Below, piece by piece: positions 46,608 to 57,160 of a DNA stretch of 64,000 bases (positions are counted from its first letter, which is position 1; every line of letters starts with the position of its first letter). Both the position numbers and the translations under genes were made by a program. The notes under the pieces are model-generated. The model did no database searches, was not told the DNA's origin, and saw only the letters and a list, made by a program, of their open reading frames with translations. Origin of the DNA: Erythrobasidium yunnanense. Lineage: Eukaryota; Basidiomycota; Cystobasidiomycetes; Erythrobasidiales; Erythrobasidiaceae. The DNA lies in contig BCJC01000001.1 in NCBI GenBank assembly GCA_001600175.1, forward strand, positions 1,816,065 to 1,880,064. The letters are read 5' to 3'.

Positions 46608-47023
46608 GTTCGCAATGATTTACGATGATGATTGTAGCTTGTTACGCTATCTTGCTCCTTCCTCGCTGCTTTTCGCTCGCTCTTTCTTGTGGGAATTTGG
46701 GAAGCTTGTCCCGATAAGGCCGGGGCTTTCTTGGATAGAGAGTAGAGGCAGACAGTGTTGATACTGGATGTAATGGACTGTGGATGTCTGTGTTATCGAG
46801 TCTTGAATCCTGAGCGTCGAAAGCTTTGAAAGAGCCAAAGAGCTCACCTCAGTCAGCGCTCTCTCGGCATCTTGGAGGGTGACGGCAACCGATATTCAAG
46901 TGAATTTCAGACAATCTACGACAGCACAGTCCATCCAATTCCATCATATTCACAACACACTCTAGATAGAGTACTCCCTCCAGCTCGAACGACGCCAATC
47001 CGACGTCTGTAGGCTGAGCTGCG
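46608..47023. promoter_or_regulatory. Bidirectional promoter region, kinase and AMPK beta
   Basis: The two start codons lie 416 bp apart in opposite directions, so both promoters must be inside. I see no coding exon and no motif that I can name with confidence. Confidence 0.5.
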
Positions 47024-50000
47024 ATGGGCCAGGGAGCATCGCACGGCAGCAGCAACAACGAGGGAAGTAACAATCAGAATGAAGCTACATCATCGTCGTC
47101 GACGTCTCAGCCAGCTGGAAACACGCCAACTCGTCTGAGATCCACGCTCGCCCATTCAAGAAGCATCAAGCGGGATAGAGATAGAGACAGCGCCAAAGAT
47201 GGAGGGAGCAAACCACCACGGCGCAAGTCATTGGACATGCCAGATATGAGCCTCAGCATGACGGGGACGGGAACAATCACAGCGACTCCATCAGCTCTCC
47301 CTACTCCGTCTCTCGCAGTCGCAGCAGCTCACGATAGCAGTAGAAGCAGTCGCAGTAGTACTACATCGTCTTCTACTGCTGCAACTACACAAGGCTATCC
47401 TTATCCTGGAACGCCCGTTTCCCAGTCTCAATCGCAGTCAGGCGCAGATGAGGACTTCCAGAGTTCACTCAATACGGGTATACCCATGGCGAACTCACCC
47501 TTGGGGCCTATATCACCTACTTCTCCAGTAGCACAAGCAGCAGCTGCTGCCTCACGATGGGCAAGGGTCAAGAATCGCGAAGGGTTGATGAAGAAGGCAC
47601 AGCCAGTCACTGGCTCAGCTGCTGCCCTGAATGCAGTCGCATACCAGAATTCTTTATCTCAGCAACAGCAGCAGGTGCCCTCAAATGCTTCTTCAGCGAC
47701 TTCTTCGGGCACACATACTCCGACTTACAACACGAACAAGCAGGGCCAGATCCTACATCCTGTCGTCACAAGCACTGCATCAGGTGCTTCTTCACCCTAC
47801 AATGCGCCTCAATCGCTCGCTGGTGCCCTAGATAGTCTAGGCTCCCCTCTATCGCCAGCTTCTGCGGCTGCGACACAGCCAAGCATATTCGCGACATCCT
47901 TGACTTCGAACGCAACAGCACTCAATACACCTGTATCCTCCTTCCCTCCCACACCGCTCGCGATTTTACCACCGGCGCCTACTCCGCTCAAACAGCCTAC
48001 AGAGACAGTCCTGGCTCCCAAACTCCCAGCCGACGTCGTGTCGCTCGTAGTGTCTCCGTCAACTACAGTGCCTATCTTACCCCAAGAGCTCTTGGGACCA
48101 AGATTAGCTTTGGCCGTTGCAAACGCGGCTGCGAATGTCTCCTCTTCGTCTTCATCGTCTTCTTCACATCTGCCTGATGGAGGTGCGACAAGCAGCAATG
48201 CGCCTTCCGGCCAGGTCTCTAGGTCCTCTTCGACGGCAACAATACCTGGAATGACTGCCTCAGCGACCTCCTCATATCCCGCTACTCCTCCTCCAGAGAT
48301 GTACAACACGATCACTGCGTCTCCTCAGTTGATCCTCGCCGGCAGTGCAGGAGGCGGCAGTGGGAGTGTACCACCCGGCTCTACGCCTCCTTTGGGCAAT
48401 CCACCCAACACTCTCCCCGCCGCTGCTCCAATCGAGACTATTCTCCTACAGAACAACCACGACATGAATTTGAATTTGAAAACGAAAGAAGCTGTAGAGA
48501 ACGCTACGTTAAACTGTTTTGTGAAAGAAGGGGAAGAAGGCGTGACTACGCTCCTGACGTGGAAAGCAGAGGAGGAAGAAGCTGCGTCCGCACAGAATAA
48601 TGGGAGATTAACCAGTCCGGGAAGTAAGAATAACGCGCTACCACCGGGCATGAAGGGGAAAGGCAAATATACGAACGACGCACTGGACGTCGAGCAGGAT
48701 GAGCTGGCGAGCCATGCAGCGACCCCGAGACAGGTGTTCGTAACGGGTACCTTTGCGAATCAATGGGGCACGAAGGTGGAGCTGAGAAGGAAGGAGTGAG
48801 GCCGAAACTAATACTTCCCCTATTCGAAGCATCTTACTGACTGTTTCTCTATGTGATCTAACAGAGGTGAAGACGGTACACCTACAACGAACGACTTTAC
48901 GGCACTCGTCAAGATGCCGCCTGGTCCACATACGTTGAAGTTCATCGTAGACAAGCAATGGAAGACCTCCAAATACCTCCCCTCGGCAACGGACGCAGAT
49001 GGTAATTTGATAAATTACCTTCAAGTGAACAAGCCCGAGGAAATAGCAGCTATAGGAGAAGTTATCTCTCAGCAACAGCAGCATCTCCGACAACAACAGA
49101 AGGAAGCGGCCGCGAGTAGTAATGCGGGACCGAGCTCTGGATCAGCTGCTGGAACGGGAACGCATTCGCCGGTGGCGGCGGCTGTCATGGCGGCTGCTAT
49201 GGCTGGAATTGCAGTAACTACGCCAGATGGAACGGTCGCTTCGCCGTCCTATTCGTATCAGCATTACTTCCAGCAAGCGAATAATGGCGGTTTCGGAACG
49301 CCTGCTGGACCTACGAGTCCCGTAGCGGGACCTTCGGGATCGCCTGCAGTGAAGACTGCGCAAGCCCCAGCGCAGAGTCCAAGCAAAGCGACAACCCCGC
49401 CAACGCAAGATAAGACTGCCACCTCATCTTCTCCAGCTCGTCAGCGAGGCGACTCTACCGCACACAAGGAGGCATCACACCGGACCTCGCAGGCTCCCAA
49501 TCGGTATCAGCCCCCCACACCGCAGCGTAGCGGCCGTAGTTCTTCAGCTTTCGCATCGATTGAGCAGACATTGCAATGGGAGGACGATTCAGATTGGACA
49601 TCCGAGATTCCCGAAGTCTTGATCGCATACGGGGATGCATCCGAAGCAGCTCTTGACTTCCAAGAAGCTCAAGAACGAGCTCTTGCTGAGAAACAAGGAA
49701 ACCTGCACTCTCATTCTGGGGGATTGTCGTCTTTGCCGCCTCCTAATTTACCTACTTCCATCTCTTCTTCCAATTCCGCGCCGAACACTCCGCTTAACGC
49801 GCATGATGACAATAGTCTAGGAGGCGCATCCAGTATACCTTCGAATGTCCCACAGCACCCTTCCACGCTTCTTATCAATCGGAAACCACTCTCGCAATTA
49901 ATAAGCATACAACCGCCAACACTGCCTGCACAACTAGAGAAGGGCGTACTGAACGCTACTGTCCTAGTCGCGAAAGGATCAGGAGACGATAACTCTATCC

Positions 50001-50193
50001 TGCCCAGACCGGATCATTCAGTACTTAACCATCTGGCGGCTAGTCCTATCAAAGGTGGACTGCTTAGCGTGGGTGTGACAACGAGATACAGACAAAAGGT
50101 GAGCCTTCCTCTCATCCTTTGCTGACGCTGAACATAGCTGAGCTTCTCGGCTATCAGTATGTAACGACTGTCTACTACAAGAAGCCCGTGTAG
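47024..50193 (+). CDS. AMPK (Snf1) complex beta subunit
   Basis: Beta subunits (Gal83, Sip1, Sip2 in yeast) scaffold the Snf1/AMPK kinase and direct its location. The start MGQGASHGSSNN fits N-myristoylation (Gly2, Ser6). A very long Ser/Thr/Ala-rich disordered region of more than 500 residues follows. Then comes a CBM48 glycogen-binding domain: RQVFVTGTFANQWGTKVELR, an intron at 48797-48864, then PPGPHTLKFIVDKQWKTSKY and LPSATDADGNLINYLQV. These keep the two Trp and the Asn that contact glycogen. A second linker precedes the C-terminal interaction domain: DDSDWTSEIPEVLIAYGD, PPTLPAQLEKGVLNATVLVA and RPDHSVLNHLAASPIKGGLL. A last intron (50100-50157) joins VGVTTRYRQK to YVTTVYYKKPV, stop 50193. 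All three parts of the family are present. The N-terminal extension is much longer than in yeast. Confidence 0.93.
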
Positions 50194-50621
50194 ATCTGCT
50201 CTGCTCTGCTTCGCAATCCTCCTCAACTTGTGCAAAGCCGTACAAATTTGAATCTGAAGATATACCCCTACAATGACAAAAAACCTGCATTAGCTGCGTA
50301 TACTGAAAATCGAGTATCTGTATAGTTGTGTTCCTTGTAGCTATAGCAAAGGCAAGTACGAGAAAAGCGTAATTTGTACTGCGAAAGAAACCTTGAGTCT
50401 ACACTGTTCACAGAATAGAGTAGACTCCGGCACTCCACAAGAGAGAGCATCTAACGTCGCGGTCAGCTAAAACCGAACTGCATCAAGTACTTGTCGAATA
50501 CTTATTCCAGGATTCCTTGCCCTACAGAAGAGCCGATACATTATAGCTACATGCAACACTCGCACTACTCTGCACGCACATCGATCTCGCACAGCGTATC
50601 TGGATCTTAGAAGAAACCAAG
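50194..50621. other. Convergent intergenic region
   Basis: About 430 bp between AMPK beta and KAE1 with no supported gene. Short ORFs on the minus strand lack motifs. Confidence 0.5.
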
Positions 50622-52058
50622 CTACGCACGCCAATTGACAAGCACCTCGTCTGTCCGGAACCTGCACAACTTGTAAGCCAGATGTTCATAGCAATTATTG
50701 GAAGTTTGTTTGACTTACCTCTGCGTGCAGGTGCTCTTCTCCAACGAAGTCTCAAAACCCATTCTGTGGCTCAAAAGTCCAGCATGTGCGATCATGATTC
50801 CATTATCGATGCAGAAGCTGCGAACATCTGCTCAGTTCGCTGAAGTATACCCAGTAAAATTGGACACCTACCGCTCATCTGTGCTAAAGACGCTACCGCC
50901 TCGCTCTTTAGCCATGATGCCCATCATCTCCTGCAAGCGTTCATTACAGCCTACTCCTCCTACTATCAGGACTTCCTTCGATCCAATATGCGCCATCGCG
51001 CGTTCCGTGATTTCGACAAGCATTGCGAAGAGCGTTTCCTGCAACGAGAAGCACAAGTCTTCCGGTGTGATTGTATCTTGTTCTTCCGTTCCTTCCATAT
51101 CTTCTCTTTGTCGGAATGATGCGCCGTTCTGTAGTCCTTTTGCAGCTGCTACAGCTTCTGCTCTTTCAGCTGCTTTCTTCAATGCTTTACTAGCTTTTCC
51201 CGCAGTCTGTGTTGTTCTAAATCTCGGATCTCTAGTATATGCTTCCGTCTGCGCCAGTACCCCGCCAAGCGTGACGTCCATCCCTTTCGTGCTATATGGA
51301 ATAGGTAATAACCTCTTGCCTCGCTTAGCCCATTGTTCGATGTTATACCCTGGCGCAGGCTCGTTCGGCAGACCGATGACGCGTGCGAAGCGATCTAAAC
51401 AGTTCCCTACTGCTATGTCGAGTGTTTCGCCGAATATGCGATACCGCTGTTGAGAATATGCGATGACTTGGGTGTTACCGCCTGAGACGTAGAGTACGAC
51501 TGGGTTGGATGCACCCGTGATAGTGCGTCCCATCTCGATGTCTGAACATCACATTCGTGTCAGCTTGATGGGTAGCTTTGTAAAGCGAGCTTCACCCACG
51601 TCCCACGCAATGGTTTACGCCAATTAGCGGCTTGTTGTAGAGCATGGACAGGCTGCGAGCTACGAGTGCTACTGTCTGAAGCGGTGCGCCCATTCCCGGT
51701 CCTGTCAAAATGAAGTCCATCAGTCAGACCGGGTATCATTCGAAGCCTTTCTCTCGCGCTGACCCTTAGTGAAGCATATGCAGTCCATCTCGCTCATAGA
51801 TTTCCCAGATTTCTTTACAGCCTGACTGACGACTTGCAATATCCAATCTTTATGATGCCTTGCAGTATCGCTCGGTTGGAAGCCCTCTCCCGGCGGTGTA
51901 ATGAACGTATGTCTGATATTGCTGAGGATCCGGACATCTCCCTGTGGTGTATGCTCGACGACACCGCATCCCAGCTTGTTTGCGGACCCCTCGAGACCCA
52001 AGGCATACAGAGAAGTCGCTGGTTTCTGCAAGGGATCTCGTCGACGTCGTCCAGGCAT
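50622..52058 (-). CDS. KAE1: Kae1, KEOPS subunit for tRNA t6A synthesis
   Basis: Kae1/OSGEP transfers threonylcarbamoyl to A37 of ANN-decoding tRNAs within the KEOPS complex. The start [20 protein letters not shown] leads to the ASKHA fold: [47 protein letters not shown], the metal-binding NHCVGHIEMGR (HxxGH), [14 protein letters not shown] and [20 protein letters not shown] Lys/Ala/Glu-rich insert ([20 protein letters not shown]) sits before [20 protein letters not shown]. Then come [18 protein letters not shown] and [14 protein letters not shown] last intron separates the short end [12 protein letters not shown], stop 50622. Introns also lie near 51541-51601, 51709-51766 and 50824-50877. 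It is divergent from the E2 gene with 224 bp between the starts. Confidence 0.95.
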
Positions 52059-52282
52059 GACAGCAGATGTGTATCTTCAGGAAGTATCACAGCTTTGAAG
52101 CTGTCCCTTGATTCTTGCTTGAAGTCTTGAAAGTTAGAAGCCAGCCTTATCGCTGCTGAAGAAGTTGAGACCTTGATCTGAAAGCGATTTCAAGACTTTT
52201 CATAAGGGCGTTTAGCTTGATTTCAAGGCAGCTTCCAAGACCATACTCAAGGTCACATCAACATCGAGATACTCTGCCCACC

Positions 52283-54178
52283 ATGCTTCGCCTCGTCGCT
52301 CGCCAGCGGGGACTCAACGCTCTGAGCTCTCGAAGCCAGCTAAAAGCAAAGGGTCAGCTTGAGACCAGCGAGAAAGCTGGAACAACATTACAATACTGAC
52401 GATTCATCCATCTATCCTGCCCTGCAACCTCGTTCTCCCGTTTTCTCTGCTGCAGCCCTTCACTCCTCCGCATATGCTAGGGCTCTTCAAAAGTTCGCAA
52501 TGCCTGCAATGTCGCCAACAATGACTGAGGGAGGTATTGCGACGTGGAAGAAGAGCGAAGGCGACAAGTTCCAGCCTGGCGACGTCCTGTTGGAAATTGT
52601 GAGGCACCCGCACAATCATGCTTGGCTGCAATGGCTGACCAGTTGCACTGTTTTCACTCATGCTCAATACTCTCTTATTCAAATAGGAAACTGACAAGGC
52701 GACTATGGATGTCGAAGCGCAAGACGAGGGTGTCCTAGCCAAGATTGTGGTAAGCTCGATCAGAGTTACAGCAATAGACACATCTTGATTAACACATCGG
52801 CATCATCAGGTCAAGGACGGAGCAAAGAACGTACAAGTCGGATCAACGATAGCCATCACTGCTGAAGACGCCGACGAGATCAACGATGCCGATGTAGAGA
52901 AGGCAATGAAGGAAGCAGAGTCGGAGCCATCAGCTGGCAACGAAGGCAAAGAAGAGACGTCTGCACCCAAGAAGGAGGAGAGCAAGCCTGCTGAGCCTGC
53001 AAAGAAGGAAGAGCCAAAGCAGGAACCAAAGAAGGAGGAGAAGAAATCGGAGAGCAAGCCTGCATCAGGCTCGTCTGGAGAGTCATCATCACCTGCGCAG
53101 AGGGACCACATCTTCGCTTCACCCATCGCGAAGCGAATGGCATTGGATAAGGGCATCGCGCTTAGCCAAGTCAAGGGTACCGGCCCTAACGGTCGCATCA
53201 TCAAGATTGACATTGAGAACTACAAGGGTGCACCAGCCAGTGCTAGCTCAGGCGCAAGTGCAAGCGGATCCGGTCCCCTACCTGCCTCAACGAAACTACC
53301 TCCAGGCTCTCCACCCGCGAAGGAGATTGCCGTTCCTCAGAATTACGAAGATATCCCCAATTCCAACATGCGCAAAGTCATCGCTACCCGTCTTACAGAA
53401 GCCAAGCAGAGCATCCCCATGTATTACCTTACAGCCGAAATCAACATGGACAGAGTCCTCAAGCTCAGAGAGGTATTCAACAAGGCCGCTTCAGCGAGTG
53501 ATAAGGGATCAAAGGATGGTGTTAAAGCTGGTATCAAGCTGTCAGTCAACGACTTTATCGTAAAAGCTTCCTCGATCGCTCTCCAAGACGTGCCAGAAGT
53601 CAACTCGGCCTGGATGGGTGACTTTGTACGACAGTGAGGCGATCTATTCACGTCTATACGGACTCGTTGACTGACGTGTATCCTACAGATATAAGAGCGC
53701 AGACATCTCGATCGCAGTATCAACACCAGCAGGTCTCATCACGCCTATCATCACCAATGTAGGGGGCAAAGGGCTTGCCTCAATATCTTCCGAAGTGAAG
53801 TCACTCGCCGTCAAAGCGCGGGACAACAAGCTCAAGCCACACGAGTACCAAGGCGGCACTTTCTCCATCTCCAACCTGGGCATGTTTGGCATTTCTCAAT
53901 TCACAGCTATCGTAAACCCACCTCAATCGTGCATCTTGGCTGTAGGAGGAACGGAGCAGAAATTGGTGCTTGATGAAAGCAGCGAAAAGGGATTCAAGTC
54001 TGTGAACGTCATGAAGGTCACGATGTCGGCAGACCACAGAATTGTGGATGGCGCAGTCGGTGCTAGATGGTGAGTCGAACATACTCCGGAGCCTTAAATC
54101 TAAGCTAATGAGTGGTCCGCGATACAGGATGGCCGCCTTCAAGGAGGCAATGGAGAACCCGCTCTCCTTCATGCTGTA
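52283..54178 (+). CDS. LAT1: Pyruvate dehydrogenase E2, dihydrolipoamide acetyltransferase
   Basis: The acetyltransferase core of the mitochondrial pyruvate dehydrogenase complex. A mitochondrial leader ([20 protein letters not shown]) is followed by an intron, then [20 protein letters not shown] and one lipoyl domain whose lysine sits in [20 protein letters not shown], interrupted by introns at about 52600-52687 and 52750-52809. A Lys/Glu-rich linker ([20 protein letters not shown]) leads to the E1/E3-binding domain ([38 protein letters not shown]). The catalytic domain follows: [74 protein letters not shown], and the active-site block [16 protein letters not shown] with His and Asp. It ends ENPLSFML at 54178. 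The exact first splice pair is not fixed. Confidence 0.95.
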
Positions 54179-54438
54179 AAATGACTAGATGAGATGGACG
54201 CGATGTACTGTCAACAGACTTGATATACGACCCCTCTCTCTTTCAATAGTATCGCAAAATACGCTGAGGTCCTGCCCGCGGGATCAGCTCGAGCAGGTTT
54301 CGGTAAGAAGAGGCCAATCAGAAGCAATGTCATATAGGAGGTGATGCTACTGAGGCAGTGCCTGCCAAATCATTTGGGCACAACACATCCAGGGTGAAGG
54401 ATGCTCTGAATACGCCGAATAACGTTAAGCCGTAGTCA

Positions 54439-54852
54439 CTAACGATTACGCTTTTGAAGCCTCTTTCCGAATGGGGCGAAATCCTCGGCAATGCGCGCAC
54501 CGTCGTGCTGTCCCATACGACAGGTGACTCCAATGACTTGGTCGAAAGGACCTACCCTCTTCAGCCGCCTAAGGTGGGCATCTTCACGATCGAGGTCGTC
54601 AAAAACACTCTCAAATGGATGCCATGCACCGCGGCGGCCTCTCAATTTGGTGTCTATCATGGTAAGCCTTCCGTCCTCAGAGATGCTGAGCGTGACTTCA
54701 TAGAGCAGTCTCTGATCCTCAGCTGCGCGAGTGCTCTTCGATGAGCTTGGACCTGATCGGCCTGCGTCCGAATTTTGACAGGTGCCTTTGTCTTGTCTAC
54801 GTTTCTTTTGGCCGCTTCTGTCGGGGGTGCGGTCAGCGATGGTTGAAGACAT
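54439..54852 (-). CDS. GPF-motif small protein, tandem family member 1
   Basis: An intronless frame of 137 residues, no known family. The N-terminal half is basic and polar (TPDRSGQKKRRQDKGTCQNS), with a possible nuclear localisation signal. The C-terminal half is an ordered block: LLYEVTLSISEDGRLTMID, WHPFESVFDDLDREDAHLRR and LKRVGPFDQVIGVTC. The same order occurs in the frames at 55301-55777 and 56529-56882: an HEV/YEV strand, a Trp-x2-Phe-x3-Phe helix, Asp-rich turn, then GPF. It is followed, in opposite direction, by the GRMPE frame at 54952, 100 bp away. No signal peptide or membrane segment. It converges on LAT1. Confidence 0.6.
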   Translation of the reverse strand: MSSTIADRTPDRSGQKKRRQDKGTCQNSDAGRSGPSSSKSTRAAEDQRLLYEVTLSISEDGRLTMIDTKLRGRRGAWHPFESVFDDLDREDAHLRRLKRVGPFDQVIGVTCRMGQHDGARIAEDFAPFGKRLQKRNR

Positions 54853-54951
54853 TGCTAGGATGGTTGACAGTCGGCAGCACTGAAAAGTGCGGATAGCTGA
54901 TGAGGTAGCTTGAAAGGTGGAAAGCAGGAGTTATAGTCTCCTCTTTAGCGG

Positions 54952-55273
54952 ATGCCGAAGAAAGAAGAGAGCAAACGAGCGCAGATCGAGCAAGCTTTAT
55001 GGGCGCAAAAACAAGCTATACAGCAGGATCGCTGTTATTCGGTCGTGGCTGTATCCGGAAGGATGCCTGAGACGGAAAATCGCTTCAAGGTCGTTCTGCA
55101 CGCAAGCTAGAGCAGTCTCAGCACAATTGACCTGGCAACCAAACACAAGGAGTCATAGGCGAGATGTGCAGGAACGTGGCGGACTGACTTCAAAAGATCC
55201 GTACACCAGAACCAGTGGCAGCTTTACGATCAATTGGCAGACGTGTGTACGACAATATATTCCTAGAGCATAG
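54952..55273 (+). pseudogene. GRMPE-motif gene copy A, frame displaced relative to copy B
   Basis: The first frame starts MPKKEESKRAQIEQALWAQK and contains CYSVVAVSGRMPETENRF, then stops at 55110. The rest of the resemblance to copy B (55815-56150) continues in another frame: FCTQARAVSAQLTWQPNTRS, ending at 55273 (SFTINWQTCVRQYIPRA). Aligning the DNA by eye from GGAAGGATGCCTGAGA to the following TTCTG shows copy A to be one base longer than copy B. So copy A is either decayed or carries an unseen splice. The start is 100 bp from the divergent GPF gene, the same arrangement as the next pair. Confidence 0.5.
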
Positions 55274-55300
55274 GAAGTATGGACACCTATGGAGTTTCGC

Positions 55301-55777
55301 TCAAGCAGCGGATAGAGAAGCAAAAGAAGCACAGAAGCTGTGTGCATAGGCTCGGAATTTGCCGCCGCCAGATCCAGCAGATCCACGGTCGGCTTTCAGA
55401 CCCTTGTGGCAGGCGGCCAAGAAGTCAACATTGAAAGGACCGTGCCTTGTCCATTGTGCGAGTGAAGGATCGGCGACATCATAGTCTTCGAAGACGCTGC
55501 AGAACGGAGCCCAGACTGTCTGACCGATCTCCCTGGCTTGTCCGAACACGATTCGGCTCCTGGCTGCATCCACGTTGACTCTCATCCAAACCTCGTGTGT
55601 GGGAGATGAATCGGTAGCCTTCGATTTTCGCTTTGATTTTGCTGGTTTTCGTCTATCCTCATCTGACCCGCCCTTGCGTCCGCTGTCTCTGATCGCATGC
55701 GAATCTGCCCGGCGGCGCCGTCTCTTGCTCCGTTCAGACTTTGCTGGGTAAGTGCTACCAGGTATGACTGTATTCAT
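55301..55777 (-). CDS. GPF-motif small protein, tandem family member 2
   Basis: An intronless frame of 158 residues, unknown family. The N-terminus is strongly basic (SERSKRRRRRADSHAIRDSG, RRKPAKSKRKSKATDS), like a nuclear localisation signal. The shared block reads SPTHEVWMRVNVDAARSRIV, VWAPFCSVFEDYDVADPSLA and QWTRHGPFNVDFLAACHKG, then a Gly-rich turn and FRAYAHSFCASFASLSAA. Its counterpart in member 3 ends HYCAHNFTSSR. It is divergent from GRMPE copy B, with only 37 bp between start codons. Such spacing implies shared or overlapping leaders. Confidence 0.6.
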   Translation of the reverse strand: MNTVIPGSTYPAKSERSKRRRRRADSHAIRDSGRKGGSDEDRRKPAKSKRKSKATDSSPTHEVWMRVNVDAARSRIVFGQAREIGQTVWAPFCSVFEDYDVADPSLAQWTRHGPFNVDFLAACHKGLKADRGSAGSGGGKFRAYAHSFCASFASLSAA

Positions 55778-55814
55778 TCGTGAGTCTCTTGACTGGCGCC
55801 CGACAAGGAGCAGA

Positions 55815-56150
55815 ATGTCCGAGAGTCGACGAAATGCCCCCCGACGTCCAAAGCAGAACGTCTTGTCTTTTCCAGGGTGTGACGACGAACGAAGAGAGTG
55901 GGGTGTAGAAGAGCGGCAACGAGCAGTTGTGGAGGCGCAAAGCAGCGCTAACCAGCAGCGTCGGCGGCGCCAGATGGTCGTAGCTGTGCCCGGAAGGATG
56001 CCTGAGAAGGGAAGTCACTTAGAATTGTTCTGTACGCTTGCGCGAGCACTCCAAGCAGAAGTGGCCTCGTTACCAATGACAAGGCCTGAAAGCCGAATAT
56101 CGTTTCAGCAGGTCCGCCTGGCTTTCGTGAACGATGTTCAGAGACTTTAA
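55815..56150 (+). CDS. GRMPE-motif small protein, copy B
   Basis: An intact intronless frame of 111 residues: MSESRRNAPRRPKQNVLSFP, then a charged helix (EERQRAVVEAQSSANQQRRR), RQMVVAVPGRMPEKGSHLEL, FCTLARALQAEVASLPMTRP and ESRISFQQVRLAFVNDVQRL. Copy A shares AQ-x2-A-x-QQ, VVAV-x-GRMPE, FCT-x-ARA, a P-x-TR and the hydrophobic end. The VV-x-V strand followed by a helix faintly recalls the HEV strand of the GPF proteins. That relation is speculative. No known family, signal peptide or membrane helix. Confidence 0.6.
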   Translation: MSESRRNAPRRPKQNVLSFPGCDDERREWGVEERQRAVVEAQSSANQQRRRRQMVVAVPGRMPEKGSHLELFCTLARALQAEVASLPMTRPESRISFQQVRLAFVNDVQRL

Positions 56151-56528
56151 GCTGCCGTCGTTTGTGGATTCGAAGTCATCAGCCTAATCTATGGACAGCA
56201 GTCGCGACACGTCAGTAGTCAGTGACTGGTACAGATGCGCGGGCGACACACTCGTTGGACAAGGCGAGGCGGTGTTTATTCGGTTTCGTTCCTGCCCAGT
56301 CAAGACACAGAGTACCAATAGGTGTCGCTTCAGTACTGTCAGTAGTCGATGCGTACAGCGAGATGCAGGCATCTGGTGGCCTAAAACGTTCGCGACAAAG
56401 TTCCGATGCCTATTCAGTCCCGTCTGGCGCTTATGATGGAGGCAAAAGAACGCCTGCAAGTCAGAGTCGGATTACGGAGTGGAAAAGCTGAGTGAGCATG
56501 AATCTCATTTGCACCGTTAGGCCCTCGG
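56151..56528. other. Spacer within the tandem array
   Basis: About 380 bp. A plus ORF (56222-56491) and its antisense shadow show no likeness to either array family. It may be a decayed array unit or a leader region. Confidence 0.35.
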
Positions 56529-56882
56529 CTATCTAGAGCTCGTGAAATTGTGTGCGCAGTAATGGCCTCTCTGAGTGATTGTAAGGTAGCATTTCAATGT
56601 GATGTCCGCTTCAAATGGCCCGTTCTTACGCAATCGCTTGATGACAGGATGCTTGTCATCGAATTCGTCGAAGATCTTGCCAAAGTTGTCCCAGCGTTTC
56701 GAAGCAGCCTCTCTGGCGAGTTTCAGGTAGATATTCTTGTCGCTGTCGACGGTGACCACGACTTCATGTGTAGGCTGCAAAGCTTTGACGTCTGCAGATT
56801 CCTGGGCGCGGTTGTACATGGGCACTCGTGCCTCTGGAGGAGTTCGCTTGCGATGGCGATACTGCTGGTGGGTCTTGCCCAT
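56529..56882 (-). CDS. GPF-motif small protein, tandem family member 3
   Basis: An intronless frame of 117 residues. The N-terminus MGKTHQQYRHRKRTPPEARV is basic. The shared block is LQPTHEVVVTVDSDKNIYLK, WDNFGKIFDEFDDKHPVIKR and LRKNGPFEADITLKCYLTI, ending GHYCAHNFTSSR. It is the shortest and cleanest copy and defines the core: HEV strand, short hairpin, helix with W-x2-F-x3-F-[DE]2-x-D, GPF, strand with Cys, and a final AH-x-F. No GRMPE partner is visible beside it. Function is unknown. Confidence 0.6.
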   Translation of the reverse strand: MGKTHQQYRHRKRTPPEARVPMYNRAQESADVKALQPTHEVVVTVDSDKNIYLKLAREAASKRWDNFGKIFDEFDDKHPVIKRLRKNGPFEADITLKCYLTITQRGHYCAHNFTSSR

Positions 56883-57160
56883 GATAAGCTGATTATGCTG
56901 AAGCGGCAGACGTTCGGATACGATATAGTGGTCCGAGCGGGGAAAGTGGGAAGAGCTTGGAATTGATGCGTGTCGAAGCTAGAAGTAGCTAAGCAGACAG
57001 CGATAGCTGGAGCGGATTTGCATTGCCTCGCCTTTCTTGCGGCACTCCTTTGAGACACCTATAGATATATAGAGATCACTAAGCGTGTCTCTTTCCGCAC
57101 GGTTGAGCGTTGGCGCTCGCGCATGGCATTTAGGCTGAGCAGTGCTTCAGCAGAGTCGCG

